A stretch of 64,000 nt of DNA from Paenibacillus sp. Root52 (GCF_001426865.1 NZ_LMFO01000033.1:1-64000); one strand, 5' to 3'. Positions 17,618 through 26,946 are shown, numbered from the stretch's first letter. Notes: generated by a model not told the origin, from the letters alone. Program-made: numbers and translations.

Positions 17618-20600
17618 TTGAAACACAAACGCAGTATAGGTAAAACAATGCTATCCATCTGCTTGGCAATCATGCTTGTCTTGCAGACAGTAGCATTCCC
17701 TGCTGCTGCATTGGCGAATGACGATTCCGGCTCAATGAACGTAGTCGAATCGCAATCGACATCAGAGGTCGTGGACGACGCAACAGGCGGGCTTCCATCA
17801 GACAATTCTTCCTCGGAAGCGGAGGAAGTGAGTGATCCGTCAGATGAAACGTCGGAGAACAATCTGCCGCCAGCATCAGATGAAGAGGAAGCAAACGATG
17901 TAACAGAAGAACCTTCTTCAGACAGTCCAACGTTGGCACCTGAGGCAGAGTCCAAGCCGCAAGCTAATAGCATGGTGGGACTAATGGCCGTCGATCCATC
18001 GGACAAAACAGCAGTATTCATGGATGCGAATGCAACCTTTCCACTGAAAGTAACGCAAGGAACTGAAGTTGCTCCAGGCGGTACCATTCAGGGGAGACAG
18101 GCATTTACCCTTACATCAGAGGGGCTCAAAGTGCCGGTAATGGGTGATTATGTTGGTACACAGGATCAGAACGATACGTCAAAGTACATGCAGAAGGGTG
18201 ACTTCATTGAGCTAAAAAGAGACACCTACTTCAAGGAAGTCGTTCTGCCAACCGCGACTAGAACCTTGAATGCCACGACTGATTCTGGAGTGAAACAGCT
18301 TGGTACCGTTTATTTCACACCGAATAGCATCCGAATTGTATTTAATGGGGACGATCAGTTTTTCGATGGTAGAGGTAGAGCGGTCACATTCAGCTTTGAT
18401 ACCACTGCTAATTCGGATGTAACAGGTATGAATTACGGTGAAAGCAAACCGATTTCGATTTTTGGCGGAGCATATCAACTAAAGAATCCGGATGTTACCC
18501 CGGCTTATAGCATCAACTTGGCAGGGGATAACTGGCCTAAGAACGCAAGTTGGACTTGGTGGTATATAACCGTGCCAGCCTATCAGAATGGTTATCTGAC
18601 CATCCAGTCTACTCCGTCTGCGTTTGATGTGCTTGATGCAACTTACAAGCTACCGCTAGATGGAATGACGTTCTATTCCAAACCTTCTGATTACCGTACG
18701 GTCTATGTACCTGGATCTTTCAAGGTAAACGGTAATGCGGTACAGCCAACAATTGATGGAGATGGCGGGCTGAGCTATATCTTCCCGGCGGAGACTGGAA
18801 TAGATCCAAAAGTTGAGTATCAAGTGTGGTTTAATAAAGATTTATTTTATAAAGAGTATCGTGACGTGGGCATGGATCCTGGTCGCTCTGGGGGACAACG
18901 CTTTGATCCGAAAGTTGAACTGAGGGATGCGAATGCCAGTGTAAAAGCTAGCGCAGTACGGGAAACGTGGATAGCACCCGACTGGATTCAAGCATCTGCT
19001 TCATATGACCACTCCAGTGAAACAATCACATGGAAAGTTGTAGTTAACCAGTATAACAAAAAAGGGTTAGAGGACTTTACGATAACCAATGTACTACCTC
19101 AAGGGCTAGAGTTTGAATCAGCTACGTGGCAGACTTGGGTAGATGGCGTTGGATCTGAAGAAGCAGGAATTACACCAGATCCGAACGGAGTTTATTCCTT
19201 TGACACGATTAACGGTAAGGTTGAATTGTTGATTAAGAGCAAGGTTATTAGCGGTTCGAATTTCGAAATTAAACCTCGTGCCAACTGGAACTTGGCTACA
19301 CCAGACGGCATACAGAACAACGATGTAACTGTGGGTACAAGACCTAGTGCGGTTACCGATGAGGCCACCGTCACTGTCGGCGCTCATACGTTTACCAAAG
19401 CAGGCGCTGTATCGACAGAAGATTTTAACCTGGGTGGCATTACGTGGACTGTCAATCTAGCGCCACAGTATGCTTTGCCCAATGCTGCCGTATACGATGT
19501 GTTGGTTCATGGCGGGAATCTGAACGTCTTGGACAATGCTGTGGATGATACTGGTGAGGTCAGTGCAGACACAATTGCCAAAATCAAAGCTAATGTAACT
19601 AACGCGCAGTTGTGGAAGCAGTACCACAAAGATTCCATCAAGGGCACAAACGGCTTAAACTTGAAGGTCATCCCTTTGAAAGTGAACGATGAAGTCGTGG
19701 CAGATCTGGTCAAAGTGACTGGATATACAGACCAAGCCTCGTCATTTAGTTTCCGCTCACTTGAGACTAATCCTGACATTCTGTTCAGACAGGAGATTAA
19801 TGCAGGGAAAACCATTTCAAATCGGGCTTTACTGATTGATGGTGAAACTGTAAAGCAAGCGCAAAACAGCGCCAACCTGCACCTACGTATGCTGAACAAG
19901 GATATGCTTGCGGCTTCGTATCCTGTTAAGGTAGACGGTACTACTGACACATGGTATACCCCGAACAATGTTCAACGTTATATCGGCTATGACGGCTCAT
20001 CAAGTGGGGACGAATATACCATAGCTGGTTACGACCGGATAACAAAAACGGTTACTTTCCGTTTAGGTGTCAATATGCCAGGTTATAACACTGATGAAAT
20101 GGCGAAAGACGGTGGGAATCGGGTTATCACCAATGTGAAACTGGTGGATACATTACCAGATGGTTGGGAGTTTGTACCTTTCGAGAATGGAAAAGATTAC
20201 GAGCTGTATAAGGGCTACTCTAACAATGATGGTGGCACTAACTATGGAGCCCGTAACAACGCTGTATCCATTATCGAGCCAAACGATCCTGCGCATGTGG
20301 TGAATTTTGACCATAGCGGAAACGAAGGTGTTTTCACATTTTCCAAACTGCAAAGTCCTTATGTCATTTTGGTAAAGGCCAGACCTTCCAATGAAGCTCT
20401 GGCGCAATATATAGAGGATTACACCACAAATGGTACAGACAAACAAGTGATGTACAACAAAGCCGACCTGCATATGACCTGGGGCGGAGAAGAGAAAGTT
20501 GTTACGGAACAACGTAAGATTATCGTACCTATTCAGACTTTAAACAAGTCAGTAACCAAGCCTGTTCCAGGCGTGCTGGAGTGGACGGTAAATTATACCC

Positions 20601-23500
20601 CACCATTCAACATGCAGCAGGGTGCGTATTTACAGGATACGTTAGGTGCCGGTATGAATCTGCGTTATGAGGTAGATGGAAAGCTAGTGCTGTCAGCGCC
20701 AAGTATGGCAGTCTATCCGGCTACACTGACTGCTAGCGGTACTCTTGAGCGAACTGGCGCTGCACTCGATCTTAGCGATCCGAATGCTGAAGTCCAGGTA
20801 GAAGCTGCGCCGGGCGTGGGTGGCACTACTGTTTTATTATTCAAAATGGACGACCCTAACAAGTTCTATCAGTTTGTCTATCAAACCGAGGTTGACCCAA
20901 ATACAGCCAAAGCTGGAGATAAAATGGGCAATGAGGTTAAGCTCATGGGCGATGATAAACTGAAATCGGTTAGTGCTAGAAGTGAAAGCACGCTGGACAG
21001 TTCAGACGTAGCCGGCACTTCAACGTCCAATGCATTGTTGCCTTTGAGAAAGGTAGATCCGGATAACAATCCGTTAAAAGATGTGGAATTCACGCTCTAT
21101 AAGAAAAGTAACGGGGAAGAAGTCACTCAAGGGATAACTGATCGTGATGGGAAACTGAATCTATTCATCAAAGATCCCGGATATTATGAGCTGAAGGAAA
21201 CGTATATCGATACAACAACATGGTTGCCTATGACCAAAATTTATCAAGTGTATATTGGTAATACACCTGGTAAACCAATCTGGGTAGATGGCATAAAAGT
21301 GAACTCTGAACTTCCACTGATCGTGCCTACGCCAGCACAAGGTAAGTTAACGATCAGCAATACAGTGCAAGGAAATGGAAGTGATCCTTCCAAGGACTTC
21401 GAATACACTGTGAATTTCGATGGTGAAGGCAAGGACAAGGAATATGCCTACACGAAGTCAGATGGTACCTCTGGCAAGATCAAGAGCGGAGATAAAATTA
21501 CGCTTAAGCATGGGGAATCTGTGACACTCGCAGCATTGCCTGCGGATCTAATGTATACCGTGACAGAGGCCGATTATACGACTATTGATGGCTATACCAC
21601 TACACCAGAGACGAGAGAGTATTCTGGCACAATCGTGAACAAAGGTGATCATAAGGCAGATTTCATCAATGAACGCACCGTTATCAGTCTGCTCATCATA
21701 AATACTGTTAAAGGTAAAGCCGATGACAAACAGAAACCGTTCACGTACACCATCACCTTCACAGGTGAAGGGGCGGACGAATCCTATGTTTATGTGAAGT
21801 CAGACGGTAGCACAGGTGTTGTCCGTAACGGAGATACCTTTGAGCTTACCGATGGACAGACGCTCGGTGTACAGGATCTCCCGACCAATCTGGCATATAC
21901 GGTAACCCAAGAGGATTATACGAGAGATGGTTATGTGACAGATCCCGAAGATTTTGTCCACACAGGCACGATTCTTGAGAAACAAGTGTCGAGGGCAGAG
22001 TTTGTAAATACTCGTCCGTATCTGGAAGGCGTCCTGCGTAATAATAATACAGGGGAAGTCATTCCTAATGCGCCAATTACGGTAACTGATCTGAAGACAG
22101 GTGAGAAAATTCAGACAGTGACAAATGAGAATGGTGAGTATGCAGTTCCAGCTGTGGCAGATACGGACTATACCATCACTTATACGAAGATGTATCGCGT
22201 AGGTGGTAAGGATGTACCTGTCGAGTTTACGCAAAAAGCAAATGTAGATGGCAGCGTGACGGAAGAGACTGTTCCAGCCGACATTACGGCAGTAGGAATT
22301 GTAATGTTCAAGCAGTTGAATGGAACAACAGAACTGTTCAACGATGAGTTTATCAGCCATATGCATATCTATTTGAAGGATAGTGCCGGCAATTATATTG
22401 AAGAAAATGGCCGTCCTAAAGCATTCCCGATGGCTTCAAATGGAACGTTCTCCGTAGAAGGGCTAAGCGAGCAGAAGTACATCATGGAAGTTCGTTATGA
22501 GACGGAGACAGGCGAAGAATTACTCCTCAAAGTCGCACAACTGGATGTAAAGGCGAACGGAGAGCTTAATATTTCCGAGGAGTTAGTTGACCCGTACGGT
22601 ACGGTTTATGATGAAACGACAGGAGATGCCAGCACTGGCAAGAAGATTGAAGGAGCTGTCGTTACACTGTATTATGCGGATACGCAGCGGAATAGAGATA
22701 AAGGTCGCATTCCGGGTACAAAAGTAACCCTTCCTGCGGTTCCTAATTTCCCGCCGCACGATAATAAGAGTCCAGAGCAGGATAGCGATGCAAATGGCTT
22801 TTATGCGTACATGGTATTCCCTGAAGCAGATTACTATCTGATCGTAACGAAGGATGGATACGAGACACATCGAAGTGATACGATCTCTGTCGATTTCGAC
22901 ATTGTCAGATATGATGTGCCTATGAGACCTATTCGTTCTAGCGGCGGTAACGGTGGCGGTGGAACGACTAATCCAGGCAACGGAACAAGCGATCCGGGTA
23001 ATGGAACGACAGATCCGGGCAACGGAACAACTGACCCGGGTAATGGAACGACCGATCCAGTTAACGGAACGACCGATCCGGTCAATGGAACGACCGAACC
23101 AGTTAACGGAACGACAGATCCGGTCAATGGAACCACCGAACCGGTTAACGGAACGACCGATCCAGTTAATGATACCACCGAGCCAGATCACGGTGCTACC
23201 GATCCGGATATCGGCACGATCGATCCGATTGATGGAACGACCGAACCAGGTAACGGAGTAACTAATCCGGTGAGCGATAATACCGAGCCGGATGCAGATA
23301 CGACAGAGCCGGGCAAGGTTAATAACGACACCGACAATGGTAACAGTGAAGTCAACAACGTCAGTAATGAGCTGGACGATGCTCCGAAAACGGGTGACAA
23401 CAGCGTAACGCCAATGATTTATATGGCTCTAGCTCTGATGTCCTTGATGACAATTGTGCTCTGCCTGTTCGGTAACAAGAATAAGAAGCACATTCAATGA
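17618..23500 (+). CDS. Giant LPXTG-type (APKTGD) sortase-anchored surface protein
   Basis: 1960 aa from a TTG at 17618. The frame is open to 17462, but TTG 17618 has GGAGGAG 9 bases upstream and starts directly with a Lys/Arg-rich signal peptide ending AAALAN. An acidic Ser/Glu/Asp-rich stretch of about 100 residues follows. About 1000 residues of DUF11/adhesin-type beta domains come next (motifs ITWKVVVNQYN, DTLPDGWEFVP, LEWTVNYTPPF). Then there is a SpaA/Cna-B-like domain (LRKVDPDNNPLKDVEFTLYK), two DUF7601-like domains starting KLTISNTVQGNG and LLIINTVKGKADD, a carboxypeptidase-regulatory module, and a DPYGTVYD module also found in the 10581 gene. After an NGTTDPx repeat stalk comes APKTGD, a hydrophobic span and the basic tail NKNKKHIQ. 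The neighbouring class B sortase (19 bases on) presumably anchors it. It is probably an adhesin or wall fibre. Confidence 0.9.
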   Translation: MKHKRSIGKTMLSICLAIMLVLQTVAFPAAALANDDSGSMNVVESQSTSEVVDDATGGLPSDNSSSEAEEVSDPSDETSENNLPPASDEEEANDVTEEPSSDSPTLAPEAESKPQANSMVGLMAVDPSDKTAVFMDANATFPLKVTQGTEVAPGGTIQGRQAFTLTSEGLKVPVMGDYVGTQDQNDTSKYMQKGDFIELKRDTYFKEVVLPTATRTLNATTDSGVKQLGTVYFTPNSIRIVFNGDDQFFDGRGRAVTFSFDTTANSDVTGMNYGESKPISIFGGAYQLKNPDVTPAYSINLAGDNWPKNASWTWWYITVPAYQNGYLTIQSTPSAFDVLDATYKLPLDGMTFYSKPSDYRTVYVPGSFKVNGNAVQPTIDGDGGLSYIFPAETGIDPKVEYQVWFNKDLFYKEYRDVGMDPGRSGGQRFDPKVELRDANASVKASAVRETWIAPDWIQASASYDHSSETITWKVVVNQYNKKGLEDFTITNVLPQGLEFESATWQTWVDGVGSEEAGITPDPNGVYSFDTINGKVELLIKSKVISGSNFEIKPRANWNLATPDGIQNNDVTVGTRPSAVTDEATVTVGAHTFTKAGAVSTEDFNLGGITWTVNLAPQYALPNAAVYDVLVHGGNLNVLDNAVDDTGEVSADTIAKIKANVTNAQLWKQYHKDSIKGTNGLNLKVIPLKVNDEVVADLVKVTGYTDQASSFSFRSLETNPDILFRQEINAGKTISNRALLIDGETVKQAQNSANLHLRMLNKDMLAASYPVKVDGTTDTWYTPNNVQRYIGYDGSSSGDEYTIAGYDRITKTVTFRLGVNMPGYNTDEMAKDGGNRVITNVKLVDTLPDGWEFVPFENGKDYELYKGYSNNDGGTNYGARNNAVSIIEPNDPAHVVNFDHSGNEGVFTFSKLQSPYVILVKARPSNEALAQYIEDYTTNGTDKQVMYNKADLHMTWGGEEKVVTEQRKIIVPIQTLNKSVTKPVPGVLEWTVNYTPPFNMQQGAYLQDTLGAGMNLRYEVDGKLVLSAPSMAVYPATLTASGTLERTGAALDLSDPNAEVQVEAAPGVGGTTVLLFKMDDPNKFYQFVYQTEVDPNTAKAGDKMGNEVKLMGDDKLKSVSARSESTLDSSDVAGTSTSNALLPLRKVDPDNNPLKDVEFTLYKKSNGEEVTQGITDRDGKLNLFIKDPGYYELKETYIDTTTWLPMTKIYQVYIGNTPGKPIWVDGIKVNSELPLIVPTPAQGKLTISNTVQGNGSDPSKDFEYTVNFDGEGKDKEYAYTKSDGTSGKIKSGDKITLKHGESVTLAALPADLMYTVTEADYTTIDGYTTTPETREYSGTIVNKGDHKADFINERTVISLLIINTVKGKADDKQKPFTYTITFTGEGADESYVYVKSDGSTGVVRNGDTFELTDGQTLGVQDLPTNLAYTVTQEDYTRDGYVTDPEDFVHTGTILEKQVSRAEFVNTRPYLEGVLRNNNTGEVIPNAPITVTDLKTGEKIQTVTNENGEYAVPAVADTDYTITYTKMYRVGGKDVPVEFTQKANVDGSVTEETVPADITAVGIVMFKQLNGTTELFNDEFISHMHIYLKDSAGNYIEENGRPKAFPMASNGTFSVEGLSEQKYIMEVRYETETGEELLLKVAQLDVKANGELNISEELVDPYGTVYDETTGDASTGKKIEGAVVTLYYADTQRNRDKGRIPGTKVTLPAVPNFPPHDNKSPEQDSDANGFYAYMVFPEADYYLIVTKDGYETHRSDTISVDFDIVRYDVPMRPIRSSGGNGGGGTTNPGNGTSDPGNGTTDPGNGTTDPGNGTTDPVNGTTDPVNGTTEPVNGTTDPVNGTTEPVNGTTDPVNDTTEPDHGATDPDIGTIDPIDGTTEPGNGVTNPVSDNTEPDADTTEPGKVNNDTDNGNSEVNNVSNELDDAPKTGDNSVTPMIYMALALMSLMTIVLCLFGNKNKKHIQ
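22962..23265 (+). repeat. 21-bp tandem repeat coding for NGTTDPx stalk
   Basis: About a dozen 21-base units, each encoding seven residues of the form NGT(T/S)(D/E)P(G/V). They lie just before the sorting signal of the sortase substrate. Units drift toward the 3' side (DHGATDPDIGTIDPID). Such Pro/Gly/Thr repeats span the peptidoglycan and vary in copy number by slippage. The periodicity also keeps antisense frames open, which explains spurious reverse-strand open frames here. Confidence 0.85.
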
Positions 23501-23519
23501 TTGGAGAGGCGGTAAGAAC

Positions 23520-24299
23520 ATGAGTAAAACCAAAAAAATTCTTATCGCCGTTTCCCTCCTTGTGTTGGTCTTTTCTCTCGTCAATATGACGAAAACATAT
23601 CTGAGAGATTATGCTGAGCAGCAGAAAATCGCAGAGTTGACCCAGGTTTGGAAGGATAGTTCGGGCTATGGAGGAGGGGATCATATCCCCTCCCTTTTGT
23701 CTAGTAAGACGGCTGAACCGGTTATGCTTCCCGAATTCCGAGAGTTGTACGAGAGAAATTCGGACATTACTGGCTGGCTGAACATTGCTGGTACTCGCAT
23801 TGAGTACCCCGTGATGCAGAATCCGCAGGATGCAGAGTACTATCTCGATCATGATTTTGATAAAAAAGAAAATCATGGTGGCCTCCCTTTTTTGGATAAG
23901 CATAGTCAGATTAACGGTTCAGACATTCTACTCATTCATGGTCACCATATGAAAAGTGGCTGGATGTTTAAAGACTTAATGAAATACAAGAGTGAAAGCT
24001 TCTATAAAGAGCATGCTACCTTCCAGTTCAGCACGCTTTACGAGAAGGAAGAGTATGAGATTGTAGCCGTTATTGTGTCGGAAATTTACCGCAAATCGGA
24101 TGACGTTTTTAAATACTATCAGATTGAACATGTAAGCACGCCAGCCGAGTTTGATTCCTATGTCCAGAACATCCAACAACTCGCTCTATATGATACGGGG
24201 GTAACAGCACAGTATGGCGACAAACTTATTGTACTGTCCACGTGCGAGTACTCGACTGAGAACGGACGCTTAGCGGTGGTTGCCCGCAAGATTTCATGA
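23520..24299 (+). CDS. Class B sortase
   Basis: 259 aa. Membrane-anchored cysteine transpeptidase: it cleaves the sorting signal of a secreted protein and links it to an amino group of the wall. The N-terminal membrane segment is at residues 6-23. The class B start of the catalytic domain reads ELYERNSDITGWLNIAGTRI, then EYPVMQNPQDAEYYLDHDF. The catalytic triad is seen: His142 (IHGHHMKSGWMF), Cys242 (LSTCEYS) and Arg250 (NGRLAVVARK). The start is ATG 23520 with GGAGAGG upstream. Its gene follows the APKTGD protein by 19 bases, so that protein is its likely substrate. Class B enzymes classically use NPQTN-like motifs, so the APKTGD partner is of interest. The family is sure; substrate pairing is inferred from position. 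Confidence 0.94.
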   Translation: MSKTKKILIAVSLLVLVFSLVNMTKTYLRDYAEQQKIAELTQVWKDSSGYGGGDHIPSLLSSKTAEPVMLPEFRELYERNSDITGWLNIAGTRIEYPVMQNPQDAEYYLDHDFDKKENHGGLPFLDKHSQINGSDILLIHGHHMKSGWMFKDLMKYKSESFYKEHATFQFSTLYEKEEYEIVAVIVSEIYRKSDDVFKYYQIEHVSTPAEFDSYVQNIQQLALYDTGVTAQYGDKLIVLSTCEYSTENGRLAVVARKIS

Positions 24300-24368
24300 C
24301 GATGCTGAAACGCCAAAAGAATTGACCTCATATGTGATATCCCCTTTGGGAGATCATCCATGATCCAT

Positions 24369-24405
24369 GAACTGCCTTTGTATATACAAGGGTGGTTCTT
24401 TTTTT
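24369..24405 (+). terminator. Terminator of the sortase gene
   Basis: Stem GAACTGCCTTTGT/ACAAGGGTGGTTC (with G-U pairs) followed by TTTTTTT. Confidence 0.85.
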
Positions 24406-24533
24406 AAATGAATTCAGTTTTCTATCAATCTCGCAAAAATTTTACATTAATTTAATATATTTTGTACTTATAATGAATTGAACTATGGTAAAATATCTCA
24501 GGATCAGAAATTGGAGAGGGGTTTTGTTAATTC

Positions 24534-26648
24534 ATGTCTTGGAAAAAATACGTGGCTAAAAGCACCATTCGTGTAGCTGCTACTGCACTATTGCTCGGCC
24601 AACTATTCGGTGCGGTTGGTGTCTCTGCTGCAGACGCAGATGTAGAAGTACACTTGATTGGAATCAATGACTTCCACGGTCAGCTAGATACGACCTCTAT
24701 CGTTAGTGATAAAAAGGCAGGAAGCGCTCCAATTCTAGCAACTTATCTGAAAGAAGCTCAAGCAAAATATGAGCACTCCCTACTCTTCCATAATGGAGAC
24801 TCGGTCGGTGCATCTGCTCCAGTTTCATCTCTAGATCGGGATGAGCCTACTATGGAATGGATGAACATGATGGGCTTTGATGTAGGATCTCTAGGTAACC
24901 ATGAATTCGACCATGGGATCGCTGCTCTGAAAGCACAAATCTTTGGTGGTCTTGATCCCAAAGAAGGCAAAGTAACGCATGCTGGTGCAAAATTTGATTA
25001 TGTTAACGCAAACGTGATTGAAACGGCTACAGGCAAACCATTGATCAAGCCTTATGTTATTAAAGAAGTGGGCGGCGTCAAAATTGGATTTATCGGATTG
25101 GTGACGAAATCTACACCTGCCAAAGTATCCCCATCCGGTACAGCAGGCGTAACTTTCCTAAGCGCTGAAGAAGAAGTTGAAGCCGTTAATAAATATGCAA
25201 AAGAACTGCAAGACCAAGGTGTAGAAACGATCATCGTACTCGCGCATGATCCAGCAACCACCAAGGAAGGCGTAACAACTGGAGAAGCAGCTGATTTGGC
25301 TAAAGCTCTGCCAACAGATACACCTGTTGACGTTATCGTTGCAGGCGACAATCATGCACTGGCTAACGGTGAAGTAAATGGCATTTTGATTGTTCAAGCG
25401 TATTCATATGGTACGGCATTTGAAGATATTAAGCTGATGATTGACCCTAAGACTGGGGATGTAACGGAGAAATCAGCTACAGTTACAACGACTTTCCAAG
25501 AGGGTGTGAAAGAAGACCCTGAGACTTTGGCGATCATTAAAAAGTCTTTGGACAAGCATCCTGAGTTGACTAAGCCAGTAGGTACAACAGATGGTTCTGT
25601 TACACGTACGGATGCTTATAATAATGAAGCTCCTCTAGGTAACTTGATTGCAGATGCAATGCGTGAAGCAGATTTCGGCGATGATGCAGACGCTGCTGAC
25701 TTTGCATTTATGAATCCAGGTGGTATTCGTGCAGATCTACCACAAGGTGATGTGACTTTTGCTGATCTTGCGAAAATCCAACCTTTTGGTAATACGCTCG
25801 TGAAACTGGAGTTGACTGGTGCACAGGTCAAAACATTGCTAGAGCAACAATGGGGTACGAATGCAGACGGTACACCAAATACGAAAACTCTTCAAATCGC
25901 TGGTTTGAAGTATACTGCAGATTTCAATAAACCAGTTGCAGAACGTGTTACAGGTCTGAGTCTGGAAGATGGTACACCAATTGATCCTGCAAAAACATAT
26001 ACGGCTGTAGTGAATAACTTCATGGCTGCAGGTGGAGACAACTATAAAGTGCTGTTGGATGCTAAATCATCCTTAGCAGGCCCTATCGATCTGGATGTAT
26101 TCTACCAATACATCGTAGATACGTTTAAAGGCGATAGCATTGTTGCTAAAAATGAAGGTCGTATCACGAACCTGGTAGCTGCAGAGCAACCAGAAGCACC
26201 GGTATCCAATGAATCTATTACGCGTGCTGAATTTGTAACTGCGCTAGTAGAGATGCTGAAGCTGAACGAAGCTACTACAGCGCCAACATTCAAGGATGTT
26301 GCTGCTAATGCTGTCTATGCTGATGCAATTGCTGAAGCTACACATGCTGGTTTCATTCAAGGCTACGGTGGTAACTTCAACCCGGATCGCGATATTACCC
26401 GTGAAGAAGCTGCTACAATTCTCGCTAAATTGTTGAAGGATCAAGCTACAGATACAAATGCGGCTACGATCATCGCAGGTTTCGAAGATGGTTCAACGGT
26501 TTCTAAATATGCTGTTGATTCTATGGCAAAACTGATCGACAAAGGTATTTTTGGTGCAGATAGCAAGCAGCTTCAACCGAAACAAGGTCTTACTACCAAT
26601 GATGCGAAGGCTCTAATTGAAAAAGCAGTTGCAGCCAAAGCTTCATAA
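24534..26648 (+). CDS. SLH-anchored 5'-nucleotidase / metallophosphoesterase
   Basis: 704 aa, secreted. The signal peptide ends near VSAADA. The N-terminal metallophosphatase domain has the two-metal signatures NDFHGQ, NGDSVGA, GNHEFDHG, and later AHDPATT/AGDNHAL. The C-terminal 5'-nucleotidase substrate-binding domain has APLGNLIADAMRE, AFMNPGGIRADL and the base-stacking region NNFMAAGGDNYKVL. Two SLH motifs follow (SITRAEFVTAL...GFIQGYGG and ITREEAATILAKLL...), with a partial third at the end. It hydrolyses nucleotides or other phosphate esters outside the cell, probably for phosphate and nucleoside salvage. The start ATG has GGAGAGGGG upstream. TATAAT at about 24467 may be the -10. It stands alone between two terminators. 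Confidence 0.93.
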   Translation: MSWKKYVAKSTIRVAATALLLGQLFGAVGVSAADADVEVHLIGINDFHGQLDTTSIVSDKKAGSAPILATYLKEAQAKYEHSLLFHNGDSVGASAPVSSLDRDEPTMEWMNMMGFDVGSLGNHEFDHGIAALKAQIFGGLDPKEGKVTHAGAKFDYVNANVIETATGKPLIKPYVIKEVGGVKIGFIGLVTKSTPAKVSPSGTAGVTFLSAEEEVEAVNKYAKELQDQGVETIIVLAHDPATTKEGVTTGEAADLAKALPTDTPVDVIVAGDNHALANGEVNGILIVQAYSYGTAFEDIKLMIDPKTGDVTEKSATVTTTFQEGVKEDPETLAIIKKSLDKHPELTKPVGTTDGSVTRTDAYNNEAPLGNLIADAMREADFGDDADAADFAFMNPGGIRADLPQGDVTFADLAKIQPFGNTLVKLELTGAQVKTLLEQQWGTNADGTPNTKTLQIAGLKYTADFNKPVAERVTGLSLEDGTPIDPAKTYTAVVNNFMAAGGDNYKVLLDAKSSLAGPIDLDVFYQYIVDTFKGDSIVAKNEGRITNLVAAEQPEAPVSNESITRAEFVTALVEMLKLNEATTAPTFKDVAANAVYADAIAEATHAGFIQGYGGNFNPDRDITREEAATILAKLLKDQATDTNAATIIAGFEDGSTVSKYAVDSMAKLIDKGIFGADSKQLQPKQGLTTNDAKALIEKAVAAKAS

Positions 26649-26682
26649 TTAGAACTCATTCTTATCTTTTTGTAAGATAGCA

Positions 26683-26797
26683 AAACACATCCGTATGGGT
26701 ATATGGCTACTCTCCTATGCATAAACCTCAATTCTTATTAATTAAGAAATGGTTTATGCAGGAGCATACTATATCCCAATGTGGATGTGTTTTTTGT
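26683..26797. terminator. Long (110-base) imperfect inverted repeat with terminator end
   Basis: The outer arms AAACACATCC/GGATGTGTTT pair perfectly, as do the inner arms TGCATAAACC/GGTTTATGCA. Between them, GGGTATAT pairs with ATATCCC and ACTCTCCT with GGAG. The tip contains TTATTAATTAAGAA. On plus it is followed by TTTTTTG, so it can end the nucleotidase transcript. It is far longer than a usual terminator and may be a small miniature-element-like insertion. Confidence 0.7.
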
Positions 26798-26865
26798 TGT
26801 TTACTTACATGATTATAACTAGTTCTTTGCTAGTGCCGCCTCTATTTTATGCCGAAAATGACGTG

Positions 26866-26946
26866 TTAATATTCCCCTTTATTCACAAAGAATGAGGACT
26901 CTAAACCAGTCGTGGATACTTGTTTAAAATCTACCGTATCTGACAT
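26866..26946 (-). CDS. Possible 26-residue peptide gene
   Basis: A short frame starting ATG at 26946 with GGAGG 7 bases upstream. It encodes 26 residues beginning MSDTVDFKQVS and ending FVNKGEY. It lies 22 bases downstream of the effector-binding protein gene on the same strand, so it would be the last gene of that operon. No membrane segment or known family is seen. It may also be the 5' remnant of a longer lost gene, since several broken genes occur in this window. Confidence 0.4.
   Translation of the reverse strand: MSDTVDFKQVSTTGLESSFFVNKGEY

Noticed and set aside
22583..23191. Minus-strand frames with repeated GGSIDRI / VVPLTGS units
   Set aside because: They read the 21-base coding repeat backwards; the periodicity removes stops. 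No start signal.
22962..23265. Regular short repeats that might be taken for a CRISPR array
   Set aside because: The units are contiguous, without unique spacers, and code in frame for a Pro/Thr/Gly stalk.
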